17,931 bases of DNA, from assembly GCA_964581355.1 (NCBI GenBank), contig CAZOOA010000056.1:1-17931 (forward strand). Reading direction: 5' to 3'. The stretch comes from CAZOOA01 sp964581355 (GTDB lineage: Bacteria > Bacillota > Dethiobacteria > DTU022 > UBA8154). The notes under the pieces are model-generated. The model saw nothing but the letters and a program-made list of their open reading frames with translations, was not told the DNA's origin and did no database searches. The translations under genes were made by a program, and so were the position numbers. Below, in pieces: positions 15,700-17,931 of the stretch (within the stretch, counting starts at the first letter, position 1; the number at the start of each line of letters is the position of its first letter).

Positions 15700-17646
15700 T
15701 TATTCGGCTTTTGTACGAATCTTCTCTTTGATGTCATGCATAAATTGTTCAACATCCATTGGCCCTAAGTCGCCTTGCTGACGATGCCGCACCGCCACTT
15801 TGTTTGATTCTTCCTCACGATCACCTGTAACCAGCATGTAAGGAACCTTTTGGACCTGGGCTTCACGGATCTTAAAGTTTACTTTTTCATTTCGGCCATC
15901 CATTTCTACCCTGATACCTTCATTCCAAAGCATTTTGGTCACCTTACTGGCATAATCGTGATGCCGGTCCGTAATGGGCATGACCTTTACCTGTACCGGG
16001 GCCAACCATAAGGGGAAAGCGCCGGCATAGTGCTCCACCAGCAGGGCAAAAAACCTTTCCATAGCCCCGTAAACGACCCGGTGGATCATGGCCGGACGGT
16101 GTTTTTGGCCATCAGAGCCAATATAGGTAAGATTAAAGTTTTCAGGCATCTGGAAATCCAGCTGAATAGTTCCGCACTGCCAGGTACGTCCCAGGCAATC
16201 TTCCAGGTGAAAGTCTATTTTAGGACCATAGAAGGCCCCGTCACCTTCATTAACAGAAAAGGGTATCTCTTTCTTTTTCAACACATTTTCCAAGGCGTTG
16301 GTTGCTTTTTCCCATATCTCATCACTGCCCATGGATTTTTCCGGGCGGGTGCTGAGCTCTACATGATATTTAAAACCAAACACCCGGTAGAACCGGTCCA
16401 CAAGATCAATGACTCCCTCCACCTCGTCCTCTACCTGCTCCGGGAGCATAAAAATATGGGCATCGTCCTGGGTGAAGCTTCGCACACGCAGCAAACCGTG
16501 CAGAGTGCCTGATTTTTCATGGCGGTGGACCAGGCCCATTTCTGCCACCCTAAGTGGAAAGTCGCGGTAGCTGTGCATTCCCATTTTATAAATTAGCATG
16601 GAACCAGGACAGTTCATGGGCTTAACGGCAAAGTCCTGGTCATCAATCCGGGTAAAGTACATATTTTCCTGGTAATGATCCCAGTGCCCGGATTGTTCCC
16701 AAAGGGACCTGTTTAATACAATGGGTGTTTCCACTTCATGATAACCAGCCTTGCGGTGCTCTTCACGCCAAAACTGTTCCAGTTCCCGCCGAACAATAAT
16801 GCCTTTGGGGTGATAAAAGGGAAATCCAGGGCCCTCGTCATGAAAGCTAAACAGGTCCAGTTCCCGCCCAATCTTCCTGTGATCCCTTTTACGGGCTTCG
16901 TCCAGCCAGGCCAAATACTCTTCCAGCAATTTTTGCTTGGGAAATGCTGTACCGTAAATTCGCTGGAGCATAGGATTATTCTCATCACCACGCCAGTATG
17001 CCCCAGCCAGGCTAAGAAGTTTAAACGCTTTAACTCTGCCTGTGGATGGCAGGTGCGGTCCAGCGCAAAGGTCGATAAATTCCCCCTGCTTATAAAAGCT
17101 AATCCGCTCATCTTCGTCCATTTTTGAGATAAGTTCATATTTATAGTCTTCATTATTTTCCTTGCAGTACTGCAGCGCCTCATCCCTGGTCATTTCCATT
17201 CTTTCCACTGGAAGGTCTTCTTTGATAATCTGCTTCATCTGTTCCTCGATTTTCTCTAGTTCTTCAGAGGTTAGAGGTTGTTCAAAATCAAAGTCATAAT
17301 AAAATCCGTCTTTAATGGCAGGACCAATTCCCAGGGAAGCATCATATAACCGCTTTACTGCCTGGGCCATGACATGACTGGCAGTATGACGATAAACTTC
17401 CGGTCCCTCAGGATCATCAAAAGTTATTATCTCCAGGGCAACATCTTCATCTACCGGACTATTCAGGTCAACAAGGTTCCCATTTATCTTTGCCGCCAGT
17501 GCTTCTTTCTGCAGCTTTTTGCTGGATTCGCCGAGAATTTCATAAATCGTTGTTCCGCGGGGCACCTGCCTGGAACCCCAATTGTTAATATGGACATTAA
17601 TCTGTTCGCTTTCCTGATGATCTTGATTAACCGTTTCCTTCATCAT
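15700..17646 (-). CDS. thrS: Threonyl-tRNA synthetase
   Basis: Class II synthetase that charges tRNA-Thr and removes mis-attached serine. The 648-residue protein has an N-terminal TGS domain (about 16-80) and an editing domain with HTASH (87-91) and CAGPH (194-198). The catalytic core has zinc ligands at Cys346, His397 and His522, with motif 2 around MGLVHRHEKSG and motif 3 HRVVYGAMERF. The anticodon-binding domain starts after about residue 545. Two ATGs occur in tandem; the second (17641-17643) lies 7 nt from GGAGG and the first 4 nt, so the true start may be one codon shorter. It has a near-consensus promoter and no T-box. In the same direction it is followed by the separately promoted infC operon. 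Confidence 0.97.
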   Translation of the reverse strand: MMKETVNQDHQESEQINVHINNWGSRQVPRGTTIYEILGESSKKLQKEALAAKINGNLVDLNSPVDEDVALEIITFDDPEGPEVYRHTASHVMAQAVKRLYDASLGIGPAIKDGFYYDFDFEQPLTSEELEKIEEQMKQIIKEDLPVERMEMTRDEALQYCKENNEDYKYELISKMDEDERISFYKQGEFIDLCAGPHLPSTGRVKAFKLLSLAGAYWRGDENNPMLQRIYGTAFPKQKLLEEYLAWLDEARKRDHRKIGRELDLFSFHDEGPGFPFYHPKGIIVRRELEQFWREEHRKAGYHEVETPIVLNRSLWEQSGHWDHYQENMYFTRIDDQDFAVKPMNCPGSMLIYKMGMHSYRDFPLRVAEMGLVHRHEKSGTLHGLLRVRSFTQDDAHIFMLPEQVEDEVEGVIDLVDRFYRVFGFKYHVELSTRPEKSMGSDEIWEKATNALENVLKKKEIPFSVNEGDGAFYGPKIDFHLEDCLGRTWQCGTIQLDFQMPENFNLTYIGSDGQKHRPAMIHRVVYGAMERFFALLVEHYAGAFPLWLAPVQVKVMPITDRHHDYASKVTKMLWNEGIRVEMDGRNEKVNFKIREAQVQKVPYMLVTGDREEESNKVAVRHRQQGDLGPMDVEQFMHDIKEKIRTKAE

Positions 17647-17666
17647 GCATCCTCCTTCCTTTATGT

Positions 17667-17695
17667 ATCATAATTCTTCTAATAACGCATGTCAA
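17667..17695 (-). promoter_or_regulatory. Strong sigma-A promoter of thrS
   Basis: TTGACA (17690-17695) is a perfect -35, and TATGAT (17667-17672) 17 nt away is a five-of-six -10. Transcription should begin about 15-17 nt before the ATG, so the mRNA starts almost at the AAGGAAGGAGG ribosome binding site. There is no room for a leader switch. Confidence 0.85.
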
Positions 17696-17830
17696 GAAAA
17701 AGGAAGTCTATATAATCCCTTAAAAAAGCCCTTTACAGTCATCTTACCGAAACGCTGAAAATAATGCTGCGAACAAAGTCAGGAAAACTATGTCCCGCTT
17801 AGCGCCAGATTGGCGTCAAAATGAATCTGC

Positions 17831-17859
17831 AAAAAATTAACGAGGCTATTAAGCCCCGT
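17831..17859 (-). terminator. Intrinsic terminator after tRNA-Val
   Basis: On the minus strand ACGGGGCT and AGCCTCGT (17852-17859 with 17840-17847) form an 8-bp stem with one G-T pair and a TAAT loop, followed by TAATTTTTT. It lies about 18 nt after the tRNA CCA end. The remaining ~135 bp between it and the thrS promoter hold no gene that I can support. Confidence 0.8.
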
Positions 17860-17876
17860 CTCTTCGGTGTTCTTTG

Positions 17877-17931
17877 TGGTGGGTCCTGTGTGGATCGAAC
17901 ACACGGCCTCTTCCGCGTCAAGGAAGCGCTC
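17877..17931 (-). tRNA. tRNA-Val (anticodon GAC), 5' end cut by the window edge
   Basis: Reading the minus strand from the window edge: the end of the D arm (GAGC), the anticodon stem CTTCC/GGAAG enclosing the loop TTGACGC, the variable region, the T arm GTGTG-TTCGATC-CACAC, the acceptor 3' strand AGGACCC, discriminator A and an encoded CCA (17877-17879). The anticodon GAC (17917-17919) reads valine codons GUC and GUU. About 55 nt of the gene are present; the 5' acceptor strand and most of the D arm lie outside. Confidence 0.93.

Noticed and set aside
16030..16512. 160-codon plus-strand frame opposite thrS
   Set aside because: It lies wholly antisense to a clearly conserved part of ThrS, has no ribosome binding site or recognisable domain, and is best explained by the codon structure of the real gene.
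17703..17752. 16-codon minus-strand ORF ahead of thrS
   Set aside because: It starts with ATG but has no ribosome binding site and its end runs up to the thrS -35 region; it looks like chance.
1..17931. Mobile elements, CRISPR arrays, toxin-antitoxin or defence systems
   Set aside because: No transposase, integrase, direct-repeat array or defence-type gene is present; gene order and composition are those of a conserved core region.

Overview
This 17.9-kb window is a conserved housekeeping block from a bacterial chromosome. It most likely comes from a spore-forming Bacillota of the class Clostridia. The evidence is a sporulation gene of the YunB family, a phenylalanine T-box riboswitch, an L20-type leader ahead of infC-rpmI-rplT, strong AGGAGG-type ribosome binding sites, frequent GTG/TTG starts, and the Bacillota gene order pheS-pheT-zapA-cvpA-...-mutS2. 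Base composition looks moderate (mid-40s % GC by eye). I see no prophage, insertion sequence, CRISPR array or defence island.

Layout from the right end, where nearly everything runs on the minus strand. The window is cut inside a tRNA-Val(GAC) gene, which is followed by its own terminator. thrS comes next, with a consensus promoter and almost no leader. A separate promoter and a structured leader of about 136 nt then drive infC (AUU start), rpmI and rplT, closed by an intrinsic terminator. A SpoU-family RNA methyltransferase (YsgA-like) follows. Next is a 29-residue YqzL-like small protein with its own promoter, and about 8 nt after its stop begins a T-box with a UUC (Phe) specifier that controls pheS-pheT. 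The run continues zapA, cvpA, mpg (3-methyladenine glycosylase) and mutS2, and ends at a terminator shared with the opposing gene.

Left third. A class A penicillin-binding protein (962 aa) on the plus strand converges on mutS2 and diverges from tyrS across a 168-bp region holding one promoter for each side. tyrS has no T-box. yunB follows tyrS. The first ~157 bases hold an open plus-strand frame that may be the tail of another gene.

Functionally the block joins translation (three aminoacyl-tRNA synthetases, IF3, L35, L20, an rRNA/tRNA methyltransferase, a tRNA), cell wall and division (PBP, ZapA), and DNA or ribosome quality control (Mpg, MutS2). I found no clearly novel system. The points most worth a second look are the YqzL-like small ORF placed directly before the Phe T-box, the candidate L20-responsive leader with two mutually exclusive folds, the mpg-mutS2 translational coupling, and the duplicated Cys/His module in the PBP.
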